This document shows, piece by piece, positions 36,501 to 48,179 of a stretch of DNA of 64,000 nucleotides (position 1 is its first letter; the number at the start of each line of letters is the position of its first letter). Origin of the DNA: Ptiloglossa arizonensis. Lineage: Eukaryota; Arthropoda; Insecta; Hymenoptera; Colletidae. The translations under genes and the position numbers were made by a program. The notes under the pieces are model-generated. The model made no database searches. It had not been told where the DNA came from and saw only the letters and a program-made list of their open reading frames with translations. Location: NCBI RefSeq assembly GCF_051014685.1, contig NC_135055.1, positions 16,294,001 through 16,358,000 of the forward strand. The letters are read 5' to 3'.

Positions 36501-39500
36501 TGATGTAAAAATATTATTTTGCTGTTTAGTAACGTGTTCCGTTGCGTTACGTAAATCCAAAAAATCGGTACAATATAATTTTTCATTGTACCATTGGATC
36601 GAAGTTGACCGATATAAATCATACCGATCGCGCGGGGTAATTATCTTAGCAAATTGTAGACTAAGCTCCTGCTACCCTGCAACTCGTCGTACACAAGGCT
36701 AAAGTCAAATGAATTGCGTGCAAACAGGGGTATGTAAAATAAGTAAGAAAAATTCTGTGCCGGAGTTTACTCGATTTCTTCGTTATTGGCTAACAAATAA
36801 AGAACATTTCGTAAAACTACAATCTGGCGTAACCGTGATAAATTACGCCACACTGCCACATTATAAAAACTTTCCTGTCTTTTTCGCCTTACCTTATATA
36901 AGTATAAACTCAAACCCTAAATTACATTGATGCCAAGAGACGAGTAACGATTGTGTGTATACATTGTATACGAAGGCTCACTCAATGATCATGTGAAAAT
37001 TATTGTATCCACATCTTGAATCACTTTCTCCTTAAATTAATTTAATGCCTGTTATATTAGCAAGCACCGTATGGCTCTTTCTATTCTTCATTAAAAAAAA
37101 AGAAACTAATTTTACGCTATTTACATTTATTATGCGATTACAAGAACATTTGTGCAAGTGAAAATGCAACTAATTTTTAACACAACTAATTTTTTATCCC
37201 GATATTTTAATCGATTTATTCGATCTAAATAGATGTAAGATAACACTTGCTTTAAACCGATCGCTTCCGCCTTTGCTTATATAAAACATTCCCGAAACGC
37301 ACTATAAGATTATCTAAATGAGTTTAAAAATGGCATACTGCGCGTCTTCGTAATTGCAACGCGAATCATTAATTAAAAACTAAGAATTTGGAGTAATTAC
37401 TCATAACACGCGAAAAGAACGAACGGTAGAAACTCTAGAACTCATCGAAGGGGGGAAAAAGCAAAGTGCCAGCAAATAGTAACTCAAGCTTTTACTACAT
37501 TTCAAATGCGAGTAGAAAGTAGCAAGTTTTAATCGAACGAGTGCAAGTGTTAAAGCAAGTTTCTCATTTCGAAACTAAAAGAGATGGAAAAATTACACAA
37601 TGTTCGGCAGACATCGTAATGTTGACTATACATAGTCGACACTAGAAATAGAACTTAGTATCTTCTGTTAGCTCGACGTAACTAAAAGAGTACATCAACT
37701 TCTCCTCAAAGATTTGTTTGCAAACAATCGCGTCTATGGATGAAAATAAATTTTTTTTCAGCTTCAAATACTTTGTAATATTTCAGTTTGCGTTTCGAAT
37801 GATAAAATATATAAATAATTAGACGTTACAAATTCTTTAAAAAAGAATTTTGATCTTTTGAAACATTTCTTAGAAAGAGAAATATGCCTTCGGAACTTGC
37901 ATTTGCAATAAAATAATTAATACTGTCCAGCACATTAATCTTCTCGATAAGTGAAGCCATTGTGCACTTTAATCTAAGGTACTTACGACGAGTTAGACGT
38001 GTCGTTTCAACGAGGAGTTAATGGGAATCGAAAAGTTTCAAGGCTATTAATATCCGTTTAAGTAAAAGACTGATTTTTGTCAACTATGACGTGCCTGTGT
38101 TCAGTATTATCTTTGATCAATCATGACCATACCGAACTCAAAATTATTTCACCTTTTGCGTATATCATTGTAATGGTATATTTTGAATTCATCGACGTTT
38201 TCTTGCAAACGAGTAAAATAAATTATTTCTCAAAAATTTGTTCAACTATACAAACTCATTTTGAAGTTAATCTACCGGAGCATATACTATTTTAAATCCA
38301 CTTCAAGGTACAATAATTCGATACTCTACGATACAAAGAAAATGTAACAGTACACAGTGCTCGACGATAATTCGATATTTTAACATTAATAAATATTTAA
38401 AGACCCGTAAAACCCGTACTGTCGGACTTTTCTATCGTCGTGCGCGTAAACAACGTGCCGATTGAAAAATTCTACATTTTAAAGAAACAAATCATAATTA
38501 TTCAAAATAATTCACTACGAGGGCTTGAACTAATCACCGATCTCAAAATGAGTCGCCTTTTCGTTCGACGAGCTCATCGAACCACCATTTTGTACAATAT
38601 CGCGTACAGAGACACTTTTGCGACTGTATTTTCCTAGCATCGATCCAAAAGTGGATAATACGAAAGGTGATCCGTTTTAAGGTCTCGTTCGTGCTAGAAT
38701 TACCGATAAATTCAGGTATATTGATACCCGAATGTATACCTCGGGAAAATCGATGGTCGAGAAAGTAAAAGAATTTAGAAAATTGCTCGTACGTGTTGAA
38801 CGATTTCTGGAAAACGTACTACGGAATTTCAAGTAAATTACTTCGTATTTAACAACGATTGAACGACGTCGTTCCGATCGGTTGGTAAATTTAACGCGAA
38901 AAATGTATCGCGATCGGATTCGCGCGTGGAAGCGCGAATTACCAATGCCTGTGCCACGTAAACGCAAGTACGCGGATGTCGCACGGTATACCGCGTACAT
39001 ACGCGAGGTTGGTAGAAGCCGTGCAAGAAATTTAATAGGCAGGTTCTTTGACGCGGGGTTAACGGATCAAGGTAGTTCGGTACGAGCATGCCACCGTGCC
39101 ACGGGCTTGAATTATCTTTATCGACGTGCCGATAAAACCTCGTGGCGTAACTCGCGACACAAACGAACCGGCATTAACATTACGTAAATGTTAATTAGTA
39201 TCAGATAATCAACCGACTCCGCGGAGACGCAATTTCGAGTATTTAAGAATATCGTTAGTCCCGTTGTCAACCGAACGTTGCACGATCCGTTCTTTCCCTC
39301 GACAGTTGTTGCGCCCCTTTTGGGTCATTTTCGACCCACGCGAATACATCACCACGATTCAAATACAATCCGTAATTAAAACGTAATAAATACATTTGAA
39401 TGTTACTACGATTTCTACAGTCCCCTCGTTGTAGTGTACACCCGTGGTGGGTCCCTCGGGTCTTTTTCGACCCGTGCAATACATTCTCCGTAATTGAACC

Positions 39501-42500
39501 TGCTCATTGTGTATTGTAAAGCTGCAAATTACACAGATTCGGAAGATTTCTTCCCCATTCAAATACCTCGAGGGTATATACTCGAACGGAAGAACGCATT
39601 AGGGTTACACTCGCTCGAAGTTATTTTCGGCGAACGCGGCGACTAAGTATGCAACGATTTTGTTCGCGGGGCCATCGGTACACGAGACGCTCGTCCATTA
39701 TATCTTCGTTTACGCGTACCCCAGGGTGTTTACCGCCGCGGTCGTTCCTGGAAACGATTTACGATGCGGAAAAATAATACCGATCGGTACTGTCCTCGAC
39801 CCAGGTAACCGTTCCGGAGATACCTATCCCCCTCGTTCACCTAAATTTTTCCCGTACCCAAGGGTCTCCGTAACGAGGGACCGTAAAAGTGTTTCATCGC
39901 CGACACTAGGGAAGGGAGGGTGGGTCGGGCAAGTAAAACCGATCGGCGTCGTAAATATTCCACCGTCTCTGGTCGATCGTCAATTAGCGCACTTTTATTT
40001 TAATTCGAAGCAGAATTACACGTCTACACGCAGGTGCAGAGATTTATTGCCGATTGCGCGCGATCCCGATAACAATGAAGTCTTTCAACGTATTCGGACC
40101 GAGATTAACAGACCAACGCGATAACGTTCCAAGATTAGAAACCGTCCTCGAAAATACGGGAAGATAGAAGACCAATTGTCGCGCGTCTTATCCATCTTGT
40201 TCCCGGTGTGTCCGTCAGGGCATTGATAACGTGAGAATCGGAATGAGAAACTGGAATAATGGAATACGAAATATAGAAATTCGAAGACGGTAATTTCTTC
40301 TCGAATTTTAAAAGCACATCGCCAACTCGAGACGTGAAAGGTCTACGTTTCACGAGGGGTTGAAAAAAGAAGGGCAGGTGGTAGAGAAAAATCACGAGAG
40401 GTGATAAGAGAGGGTAGGGGAGTGGAGAAAAATCCTCGTGGAGGTAATGAAAAACGGGAGAAGGGAGTGAAGAAAAATCACGAAAGAATTGATAAAATAG
40501 GGGGAGAACAGCTGAAAAAAATCGCGAAGGAGGTGACGAGATAGGTGAAGCAGAGCTGAGAAAAATCGCGAAGGAGGCGATGAAACAGGGGGAGGAGGGC
40601 AGAGAAAAATTACGGGAGAGGTAATGAAGAAAGAGGGAGGGGAGTAGGGAAAAATCAGGAAAGAGGTGTCAAAAAAAAAAAAAAGAAAAAAAGAAAAAAG
40701 GAAAGGTTAATATAACGTACGCGCGTCAAAGTGTCAGAAACGCCGTGCGTCCGTGGTGCGCAAGACGAACTCATAAATTGCAAATCCGTGAAGTCGAATG
40801 GCAAACACGGGACAACCAATGACCAGGAGAACGATAGTCTCCGGCAAGGGGTGGGGGAGGTCAAAGGTCGCGAGTTGCGTCGCTTGCAGGAACTGGCTTG
40901 CGTTCGTCGAGGACACGATGAACAATGTCGTGAAAACGCCGCGAATTCCTTCAAACGTTTCGGTTGATACATGTTAACGAGCGTTTATGGAGAATGATTT
41001 ACATAGCTTTGTTTAGAATTCACAAGTCGGCTACGAAATATCCAGAACGAAAGGAAATATTGCACACGCGTGTTTCTCGATACGGAATTGCTTTTTTCTT
41101 TTTTTTTTTCTTTTCTTACCGGGTGTTTAAATTATTTCGGAATAATTGGCGTAAACTTGAGACGTAGATATTTCAATCGAAACGAAGGAATGACCAGATG
41201 CTTCTATAAATTTACCACTTTTATCGTTTTACTTTTAGGTTACTCCATCCGAACGGTTCGATATTAATCTAGTTGACCAAGTAAGAAAATTATTACTTTG
41301 TCCCAAAATTCGAACGTTCAATGTCGTGGTAAAGAACTCAAGTTAAGATCGATTAAATTATCGTTGTTCGTTATAGGGACCAACTCGATAGTTAATTAAG
41401 AGATAGTTAATGTTCAATTAGGAGAAGATGTACGTGCTGATATTTTGAGAATTCGGTATGAACAATATTAAAAGAGGCGCGTAGAAGTGGAAGTTACTCC
41501 GAAACGCGTAGTTAACACGTTGTACGTTGATCGGGGCCCGTATCGTACCTTGTACTTGTTGATTTTGTACTCATAAATTCCACGACAGTGCATCATGCGC
41601 TAAAGCTTCCAGGATATCGAATACTCTTACCGACAATGAGCGTTAAAGTCGGTGCGCGGAACTTCGAATTATTTTCAACGATGAGCGAGCCTACGTTTAT
41701 TTCCCGGTAAAGATAATTGAAAATATTATTCCAATTCTATCGTCGAGGTAACGGCGACAGTGGGGCGAAGGATTTGAACGACTGCTACGGCCTCCTCAAA
41801 CCTTTTCCCACAGAATACATTAAAGTCTTAGCGGTATTTGTGAGACGGCAGCGCGAGGACGAGGCGGTACAAAGAGGGACGCGGGAAAAGGATAGAGGTA
41901 AGAGAAAAGGTTCAGAATGGAAGACCGGAATGGGGCGGCCGGACGCGAATAATAGACTACACGCGTAATATCGTAAGCCCGTGGAAACCGAAGAAGATGG
42001 AAAAAGAGTCGAGTAATTCGACGGCCACCGTGGATCGCGTATAACCCGTTCGCGGAGCAAACTATCGACAAAATATCGAACCGTTTGGTAAACGAAACAC
42101 CGCGATGAAAATTACGAGAAATTGTTCATTTTCCCTCGAATACGAGTACGATCTAATTTTCTTCGAGACTGATCAACGAAATATCGAAACGTTCGAGTCG
42201 AGAAATAACGCGATGGAGAATTAGGAGAAATTGTTTTCTTTTTCGCCAAATATCGCTGCGATCTATAATAACTTTCTTCGAGATTGATCAGGGAAATCTC
42301 GAACTTTTCAAACAGAGAAACAATGCGATGAAAATTACGAAAAATTATTTTTCTTCTTTTCTACTCTTCCTAAATACAATCTGATTTTCTTCGAGATCGA
42401 ACAACGATTTCTCCGTGTGTACGGTCGGTGGATTTCCTTCTCGTTGGAGTTTCACCGCGAGAAATGATTTTGGGTATGAAATCGCGCGTTTTTTCGAGAA

Positions 42501-45500
42501 GAAAGAAATCACTCGAAACGATACAAGGAAGTGTACGTGAAACGCGTCGCGCCTTCTAAATTGACGGCGCTCATTAAAAGTTCGACTTGGCCGATCGACT
42601 TTAAACGCCGGAAACGAATCACAATGAGTCGAGTTGTGCAAGCATTCGCCAAACGAACGACGATGCGATCGAATCGAGACCAGTTTTCCGTCAACGAACA
42701 TCCAGACTTTCCGTCAACGATCTCTATTTCGTCGCGTTCACCTTACTTCGTATTGCCGAATCGTGTCACGTAAGCATCGCGTAACGACGCACTCGAAATT
42801 GAACTTCGAGATTACGAAATCGAAATTGCGACCGAACAAAATATTATGTAGTCGATCGTATCCATTGTCGTTTCAATAAGTTTTCGTGAAACAGTCATCG
42901 ATGATTGTATTCAACAACAACGTGCTTGTCACCAAGTGAAACGAAACACTCCAAGAGAAATGTTTCCAAGATCGATAAAATAAAAATTCTTCGTTTTATC
43001 GGTACGCTTTATCGTACCGAAACGAACATCGGTATAGTTACGTAATAATTGTACCAGGTGCGATTGAAAAAATAATGGTTGCAAGCTCCGTGACCATTGA
43101 TAGCAATACTTGATTGTTATTATATATACATACCTCTGCGGTCGGACATTTTGAAGCGCGAACGTTAGACAGAACGGGACACGGTTTCGGAGCAGAGGAC
43201 GGTACAAATTTCATTTCAATTCAACGACTTGTTACGCGCGTATCGAGGAGATTAATTTTTTGTAACAAAGCTCGGTTATCGTTGCACACCTGTACGATCG
43301 AACGTTTTAAAGAACCGAAGACCGTTTTGGAGCAAACGGCGATACGAATTTGATTTTAACTCGATGTAACTGTATTTACGCCCGCGTCTCGAGAAATTTG
43401 TCTCCGTTTGCGAAGAGGAATTTAGTCGAGAAACTCCCCGATGCTCCGATATAGGTAACCGTTCGTCGATATCGGCGGTGATCGGCTCACGAAAGGAATC
43501 GATCGTCCGTCGTTGGGATTTTCGGGAGAAATGAAAAGTTCGAATCGACGATAAAATCGTATTACGGGGCACGATAGGTTTGTTTCACATCGCGAGCAAC
43601 TTTGCGGTCCGTGAAACTATCACAGTCGAGAGGATTACAAGTATTTCTGCGCCCGGAATTCGTTTTTAAGTCGTAACGTAATTTTCAATCCCTGGAAATT
43701 ACAGACATTACGCCGAGTCGGACTTTTTTTATTTGCAGAGGTAAAACCACACGCTCCCCGTTTCGCGTCTCGGAACGCAACTCCGGCGAGCGCAATCTTG
43801 CTTTCCAAGCTAACAAGTCAACGTCCTACCTTTTCACACGGCGGAGGAACAACGTTTCGCGAATCTTTGGAAAAGACGTCGAACGTGGAGCACGCATGGA
43901 TACTCGCAATGTGAAACGAAAGCGGAAGAGAGGAAAAATCGAACCAGAGGAAAATTAAGAAAATTACCTACGACATCGGAGAACAGTTACCTCCAACTTC
44001 AAAGGATTTTACGCTCAGAGTCTTTGGTTCGAAAGTGTCCGAAATTATGGAACTCGGGTTTCTAACTTCGTAACGAAGAATCTTTAACACGTTGAACGGC
44101 CACGGTTACAAGACACAAACAGTAAGAGTTGTAAATTTTTCAATAGTTTTAATAATGTGGTTAATAATTATTAAATAACAAGTACATCGACGAATTATCG
44201 AATATTTCTACTTTTCACACCACGGTTTGAACAAATATCGTGGACATCGTTAAGTACGGAGAACCGATGTGACGGTCGTTGTGTTAAAAAACGAACCGGA
44301 GTAAAAAAAACAAAGTTATCTACGTTTTTAACAACCACGGAGGACAGGTACCTCAAACTTAAAGCGTTCTATCGTTCAACTGTACACTGAAAGTCTTCGG
44401 CTCAGAAATGTCCCGAATGTATGGAATCGGTGTTTTTTAAATTTATAATAGACCGAGTGGATTAAGAAATTACAGAAGTATTCAATCGCGTTTGTTACGA
44501 TAACTTTGATTACACAGTGTATATTTTGAGGACGCGATAGATCGAAAAATAACCAAGGAACGCGCCAGAGTTAAATAAAAATTCGTCGATTCGTGAATTT
44601 CGCACGACGCTGGTACGTATTGAAACCACGAGGCTTTCACGCCCGAGCTCTCGCAGTTTATATTGTTCGAGATTTCCAGGTGCAAGCTATGTTCATTTCA
44701 TAGAGCGATTTCACCATCGTCGAGGGTCTGCAATCGCACCGGCCGTGTTATATTAGTACGTAATGTTTACTCCGGCTTCGATCTGGCTTACGAACATCTT
44801 CAAATGTCATCAATAATCTTATATTTACCCGACACGAAGCCACTACGTTTTCCTCGTAGCCATTAAGTCGCGGGACAAAGTTAAGTTCCTGATATTTAAT
44901 CGTAACTCGTTATTCCGGTGTAATAGTAAATTAGCCACGATATCTTCCCGGTAATATTTGAATCGACGAGCAGACGAACAGTAAAATTTCAAAAATTACG
45001 TTTCGAGATATTTGGAAAAAAAAAAACACAGCTTTTTATACTCGTTAAACTCTGAGACTATCAGAAACTTTGAACTCGTACTGTTCTTCGACTCATCGAT
45101 TTTTTTATTTATTTAATATCGCAGCCGATTTCAAACGTTGCCAACGAAACAAAAGCGAAAGGTTTCTTTTTTCTCGAAGCAACGAAAATATGTTTGCATA
45201 AATAAGATTTCCTTTCTTTTTCGCACGCGAAACTTCCATCGAGCGGTGTACTTACATTTCGTACAAGTTTATTCAACGAAACGGGCAAAAGTTAATCGTC
45301 CAAGTTCCACGAAAGTCTGTTGCTTCGATAGAATCACGAAACAAGATGTTCTCATCGTATCGAGATCAAAATATTAAAAGATGCGAACGTGCTGCCCGAA
45401 AATTTGTCCGACGTCTTACGTCGCGTTTACATAACACTCCTCGATATCTACGACCGACAATGGATAGTCGATAACAGTTTTTCGATCGTGAGTTTCACCT

Positions 45501-47929
45501 TATTTTTTTCTCGCAAATATTCTAATATCGCGCTACGTTTCTATAAACGCTTGTTGCCCTCGCTCGATTTATTTCTAAAGTTTCTTCGTCCACGATTCAA
45601 CCTCAATCGATGCGCGTTAATTAAAAAATCTTAAATACCGTATTTTGCTCGATACGACTAAGAGATACACAAATATTTGTTCACCTTGACTTTTTTTTGA
45701 ACTTGCAAGAGCAAAAAAAGAGAAAAATACAAATTTCGTAATATTCCACTTTTATCTACATCGATCGGATGATTTAATTTCTTTTTAAAATTTGTTTACC
45801 CCAGATGAGAATCTCCCCGACTAAACTTCAATCGACGCGCGTTAATTAACAAATCTTGGATATTATCTTTCGTTCGATACGACCAAGAAATAGACAAATA
45901 TTTGTCCTTTTTTAAACCTTAACGGTAAAAAAAATTGAACCTTTTTTAATATTCTGCTTTTGTTCGCAATCGATCGAATTATTTCATTTCTCTCCAAAGT
46001 TTCTTCGTACTCGATCAATTTCAATCGTCGCACGTTAAGTAACAAATTTTTCTTCAATCTTGTCGTCTGTATTTGCGAGAACCAAAAAAAAAATTTTTTT
46101 TTTCATATTCGACTTCTATTTACGATCGATCGGTAATAAATCGCGCGCGGAGACGCGGCACGAGAACCGAATGATCGCAACACCCGAAACGTCGTGACGA
46201 TTTATCGACGGCGCAGCGTCGAACGATAGCAACAATACGGTATCGGTCGGATTTCCTCCGAGGCCCTTGCGAAGCGAGAGGAGCTCACCGGCGGCCATTG
46301 TCCCCGATCGAGCTCGATTGGAGATAGTCAGGTATGTGACTCGAGGGGAAAAAGGAAACGACCGTCCAGCTGGAACTCGGGCGCACTCGTGCAAGGCGAT
46401 TCACAACAAAGAATAAAGAAAACTAGGCGCACCTGTTGCCGCGCCGGATGCTCCCCGATTTCTCGAAATAGCGCGCTCCGGGGAAAAATTCAAGCGAAAC
46501 AAGAGCAAAACACGCGATTCGTTCGTCAAAATGTTGATCGATCTACACCGACCGCTAGAACGTAACAAATAAAAGAAATACGGTACAGGTAGGATTGTAG
46601 AGGCTCTCACGACGTCGGTTATTGCGTTAATACCGTTCGAGGCTTCCGGGTCTGAGCCGAGTGCTCCTAGAAATGGTTTCCAACGTTGCGGTTAGCTTAT
46701 ACTTGCGATACTCCGTGCCACGATAAGGTATACCTTTTCTCAAAAGGAACACCCCGGAAGAATCGGAACAGTGTTATTAGCGTAGATAAATCATCCATCG
46801 TTAGCAGTCGATGAAAAACGGAAGTCACCGATCCAATAAGAGCATCGAATAATATATTTCTAACCGATCGCACGTAATAAGAATATTACAGAAATAACTG
46901 TGCGATATTTCGAAACGAATATCCCGATCGCAACGGTTACGAGTTGAAAGTACGAGGTCCGCCAGTTATACGACCTACAATCCTTCCACTCCTTCCACGG
47001 GTACCGCGTGAACTATTAGATTTAGAAGTAACTATAAGAAAACTGGAGTAAAATCAACGGCACGACGAGAATTGGCGAAAAGAAAAATGGAAAGGAACGA
47101 TCAACGTCGATCGTGTAGTGCGTTTGAGCAGGAAGCGCGAATTCCCATCATCGTTATTTCAAAGAATTAATGAGAGAAGGAGTCCATGGCGCCAGATAAT
47201 CTCGATGGCAAAGCTGGAGGTAATGGACGACCTTTCGAGGGCGCGACGCTCCGCCCCCACCGGATAATTCGAGAAACAATGGCAGCCGGAGACATGCAGA
47301 AGCATTGTCGCGCGGGGGCAGTGCGACTCGTAGTAATGATTGACAGTGCTCGGTAAACTTTCGCGTAAGTTGAATGAAGCATCGATGGTTTCGAACATCG
47401 CGGCCTTGCTGATTCAGTAAACTTAAAGGTAGCAATGAGTTCGGTGTCGAACGAAGCGAACTAATCCAACGAAATCGAGAGAACGGAACGAGTTGATAAC
47501 GGTGACTCGAACGAATCGAGCGAGTCGTCCTATCGGTAACAGTTCTCGAGGAATAACTCGGCATATGTGAATCGTTTTGTACGAACGTTACTCCATGTTG
47601 TTCCAGCAAGACACAACCAGATCTCGAGGTGACGTCTAATGTTTTCAGACCTCGTACAAGAAAACCGCAAATGGAAAAGGGAGTGACACGAATCCGTTGA
47701 ATCGACTTCGCGCGATTCCGCGTTCTTTCGTTTCCACTCGCCCGTGTTACCTTTTCTCGCGTAGATACAACTCGTGAGAATTTACCTTGTTTTGTAGCAG
47801 GTCGATCAGCACGTAAACCAACAGAGTGATTTCCTCCTCGTCGGAACCGAGTCCATTACCCTGGAGACCGGCCGTCGCCACGTAAAGGGCAACCAGGTGA
47901 GTCGATCCCCTCACACCCGTGGTCTGCAT
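20080..47929 (-). CDS. fus: fusilli, ESRP-family epithelial splicing regulator
   Basis: Nuclear RNA-binding protein orthologous to vertebrate ESRP1/2, which set epithelial splice choices by binding GU-rich motifs. Coding exons in transcript order: 47929-47786, 36391-36197, 35739-35511, 33227-33138, 30771-30717, 30630-30520, 30043-29773, 29683-29468, 29368-29141, 29052-28186. They total 2,406 bases, 801 residues plus TGA, and every junction keeps phase. The N-terminal region (1-220) carries [19 protein letters not shown] and [11 protein letters not shown], typical of ESRP. Three RRMs follow at about 248-325 (starting [20 protein letters not shown]), 349-430 ([22 protein letters not shown]) and 474-555 ([21 protein letters not shown]). 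The C-terminus is Pro/Ala/Gln-rich. The start ATG at 47929 has an in-frame TGA six codons upstream. A second 3' end uses exons at 20623-20825 and 20080-20259. Confidence 0.95.
20623..20825 (-). other. fus: probable alternative fus 3' exon 11
   Basis: Acceptor ctctag at 20826 and donor gtaagt at 20622. The 203-base open exon encodes [16 protein letters not shown], continues [20 protein letters not shown] and ends IPQQAAL. The [10 protein letters not shown] stretch resembles the YYPSPPGSP segment near the C-terminus of vertebrate ESRP, and the strand and place fit fus. Its entry phase (1) matches a donor at 28295 inside exon 10; that join is inferred, not proven. Confidence 0.7.
22385..22545. 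repeat. GA-rich simple sequence
   Basis: Poly-A then degenerate GAGAGA/GAGAGAC purine tract on the plus strand. A matching CT-rich tract lies at about 24000-24112. ORFs through these give Ser/Leu or Arg/Glu runs only. Confidence 0.85.
23300..25500. other. CpG-dense block inside the fus 3' intron/flank
   Basis: About 2 kb of CGAT/CGCG-rich DNA amid AT-rich sequence. Many frames stay open by composition. There is no protein-like segment, tRNA or rRNA. It could be an internal promoter or a noncoding transcript; nothing in the sequence settles this. Confidence 0.35.
27180..27330. repeat. ATAT/ATGT microsatellite
   Basis: Roughly 150 bases of TATATA, TATGTATG and ATATATAC units. A second AT run follows a poly-A at 27562-27591. 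Confidence 0.88.
28186..29052 (-). other. fus: fus exon 10: RRM3 end and low-complexity C-terminus
   Basis: 289-codon exon that finishes RRM3 ([11 protein letters not shown], then [16 protein letters not shown]) and encodes a disordered tail. The tail has a proline run, an Ala-Gln dipeptide tract of about eleven repeats (plus-strand 28670-28740), a polyalanine block near 28490-28520, and a terminus in [12 protein letters not shown] before TGA. Inside it, a possible alternative donor TCAA|gtacgg lies at 28296/28295 in phase 1, exactly the phase needed by the exon at 20825. Confidence 0.85.
30772..35510. other. fus introns 3 and 4
   Basis: Two introns, 30772-33137 and 33228-35510, flank the 90-base exon 33138-33227, which encodes [18 protein letters not shown] and is too short for ORF scans. 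The introns are AT-rich and show no other gene. The 33 kb exon and the 55-base exon at 30717-30771 ([16 protein letters not shown]) bridge the N-terminal domain to RRM1. Confidence 0.75.
39322..39500. repeat. hairpin-bearing repeat, two copies
   Basis: GGGTCATTTTCGACCC at 39322-39337 and CGGGTCTTTTTCGACCCG at 39457-39474 are short hairpins, each followed within about 40 bases by AATACAT and CCGTAATT. A third, diverged copy (CTCGGGTCTTTCTCTATCC, then TCCGTAATTAAAG) is near 53001-53055, upstream of fus. Confidence 0.7.
40360..40670. repeat. 44-base minisatellite, seven copies
   Basis: Seven copies of a purine-rich unit anchored on AGAAAAATC, with G-rich and GGAGGTGA-like segments between. The anchors end at 40393, 40434, 40479, 40523, 40567, 40611 and 40656, a spacing of 41, 45, 44, 44, 44 and 45 bases. 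It ends in an A-rich tract at 40674-40700. Confidence 0.9.
42085..42410. repeat. diverged tandem triplication, about 110-base unit
   Basis: Three related segments share GCGATGAAAATTACG-like starts at 42102, 42210 and 42325, followed by GAAATTGTT-like, CGATCTAAT-like and TTTTCTTCGAGA-like blocks. The copies are clearly diverged, so the duplication is old. Confidence 0.75.
43175..43400. repeat. diverged tandem duplication, about 140-base unit
   Basis: The block CGGTTTCGGAGCAGAGGACG near 43183 recurs as CCGTTTTGGAGCAAACGGCG near 43323. Matching downstream text continues through the AATTTCATTTCAATTCAACG-like and GCGCGTATCGAGGAGA-like parts. Confidence 0.7.
43949..44440. repeat. 361-base-spaced duplication flanking a MITE
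   Basis: CAGTTACCTCCAACTTCAAAG at 43984 recurs as CAGGTACCTCAAACTTAAAG at 44345, with similar flanks (AATTACCTACG / AGTTATCTACG upstream; AGTCTTTGG / AGTCTTCGG and ATGGAA downstream). The likely MITE at 44094-44287 sits between the copies. Confidence 0.7.
44094..44287. mobile_element. candidate MITE with TTAA ends
   Basis: 194-base AT-rich segment whose ends are imperfect inverted repeats. The left end reads TTAACACGTTGAACGGCCAC and the right end, on the other strand, reads TTAACACAACGACCGTCACA. Both begin at a TTAA, the target duplicated by piggyBac-family elements. It has no coding capacity. A lone similar end (TTAACACGTTGTACGTTGA) occurs near 41512. Class is inferred from the ends only. 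Confidence 0.5.
45600..46060. repeat. diverged tandem triplication, about 200-base unit
   Basis: TCAATCGATGCGCGTTAATT at 45603, TCAATCGACGCGCGTTAATT at 45828 and TCAATCGTCGCACGTTAAGT at 46021 mark three copies. The first two also share CGATACGACTAAGAGATA-like and ACAAATATTTGT blocks and the following poly-A/T tract. Confidence 0.75.
47786..47929 (-). other. fus: fus coding exon 1 (start codon)
   Basis: 48 codons beginning [20 protein letters not shown] and ending [13 protein letters not shown], then the donor gtaaat. The segment matches the conserved ESRP N-terminus ([11 protein letters not shown]). It lies 11.4 kb upstream of exon 2, so the start codon is far from the RRM exons. The in-frame upstream TGA argues that this is the true initiator for this transcript. 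Alternative first exons cannot be excluded. Confidence 0.85.
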
Positions 47930-48179
47930 CTTTGCCAGGGTTACCGTTCACGTTCCTCTCGTTCTGTACGGACACTACGAATTCCCCACTGCCCGAGCAA
48001 ACGTACACCTGAACCGTACCTGTCGAAGTAGGTTCACACTTCACGGGTGGACACAGACGGACAGAAGCACACGTTACCGTGTCCCTGGATACGTGGGGGC
48101 CGAAACGCCTCAGCCTCTACCGCTCACTTGAACTGGTCGCACCACGCTTAACTTCACAGATTCTTGGTATCCTGGCGCG

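Larger units (their letters stand above)
36392..47785. other. 11.4 kb first coding intron of fus
   Basis: No exon could be supported on either strand. The left part (36.4-39 kb) is AT-rich. The right part (39.3-46.1 kb) is dominated by diverged tandem duplications, a minisatellite, a hairpin repeat and a likely MITE, listed separately. Open frames such as those at 39660-40124 have no recognisable protein character. Confidence 0.6.

Noticed and set aside
39660..40124. 154-residue plus-strand open frame in the fus intron
   Set aside because: CpG-rich composition leaves it open; no protein-family character.
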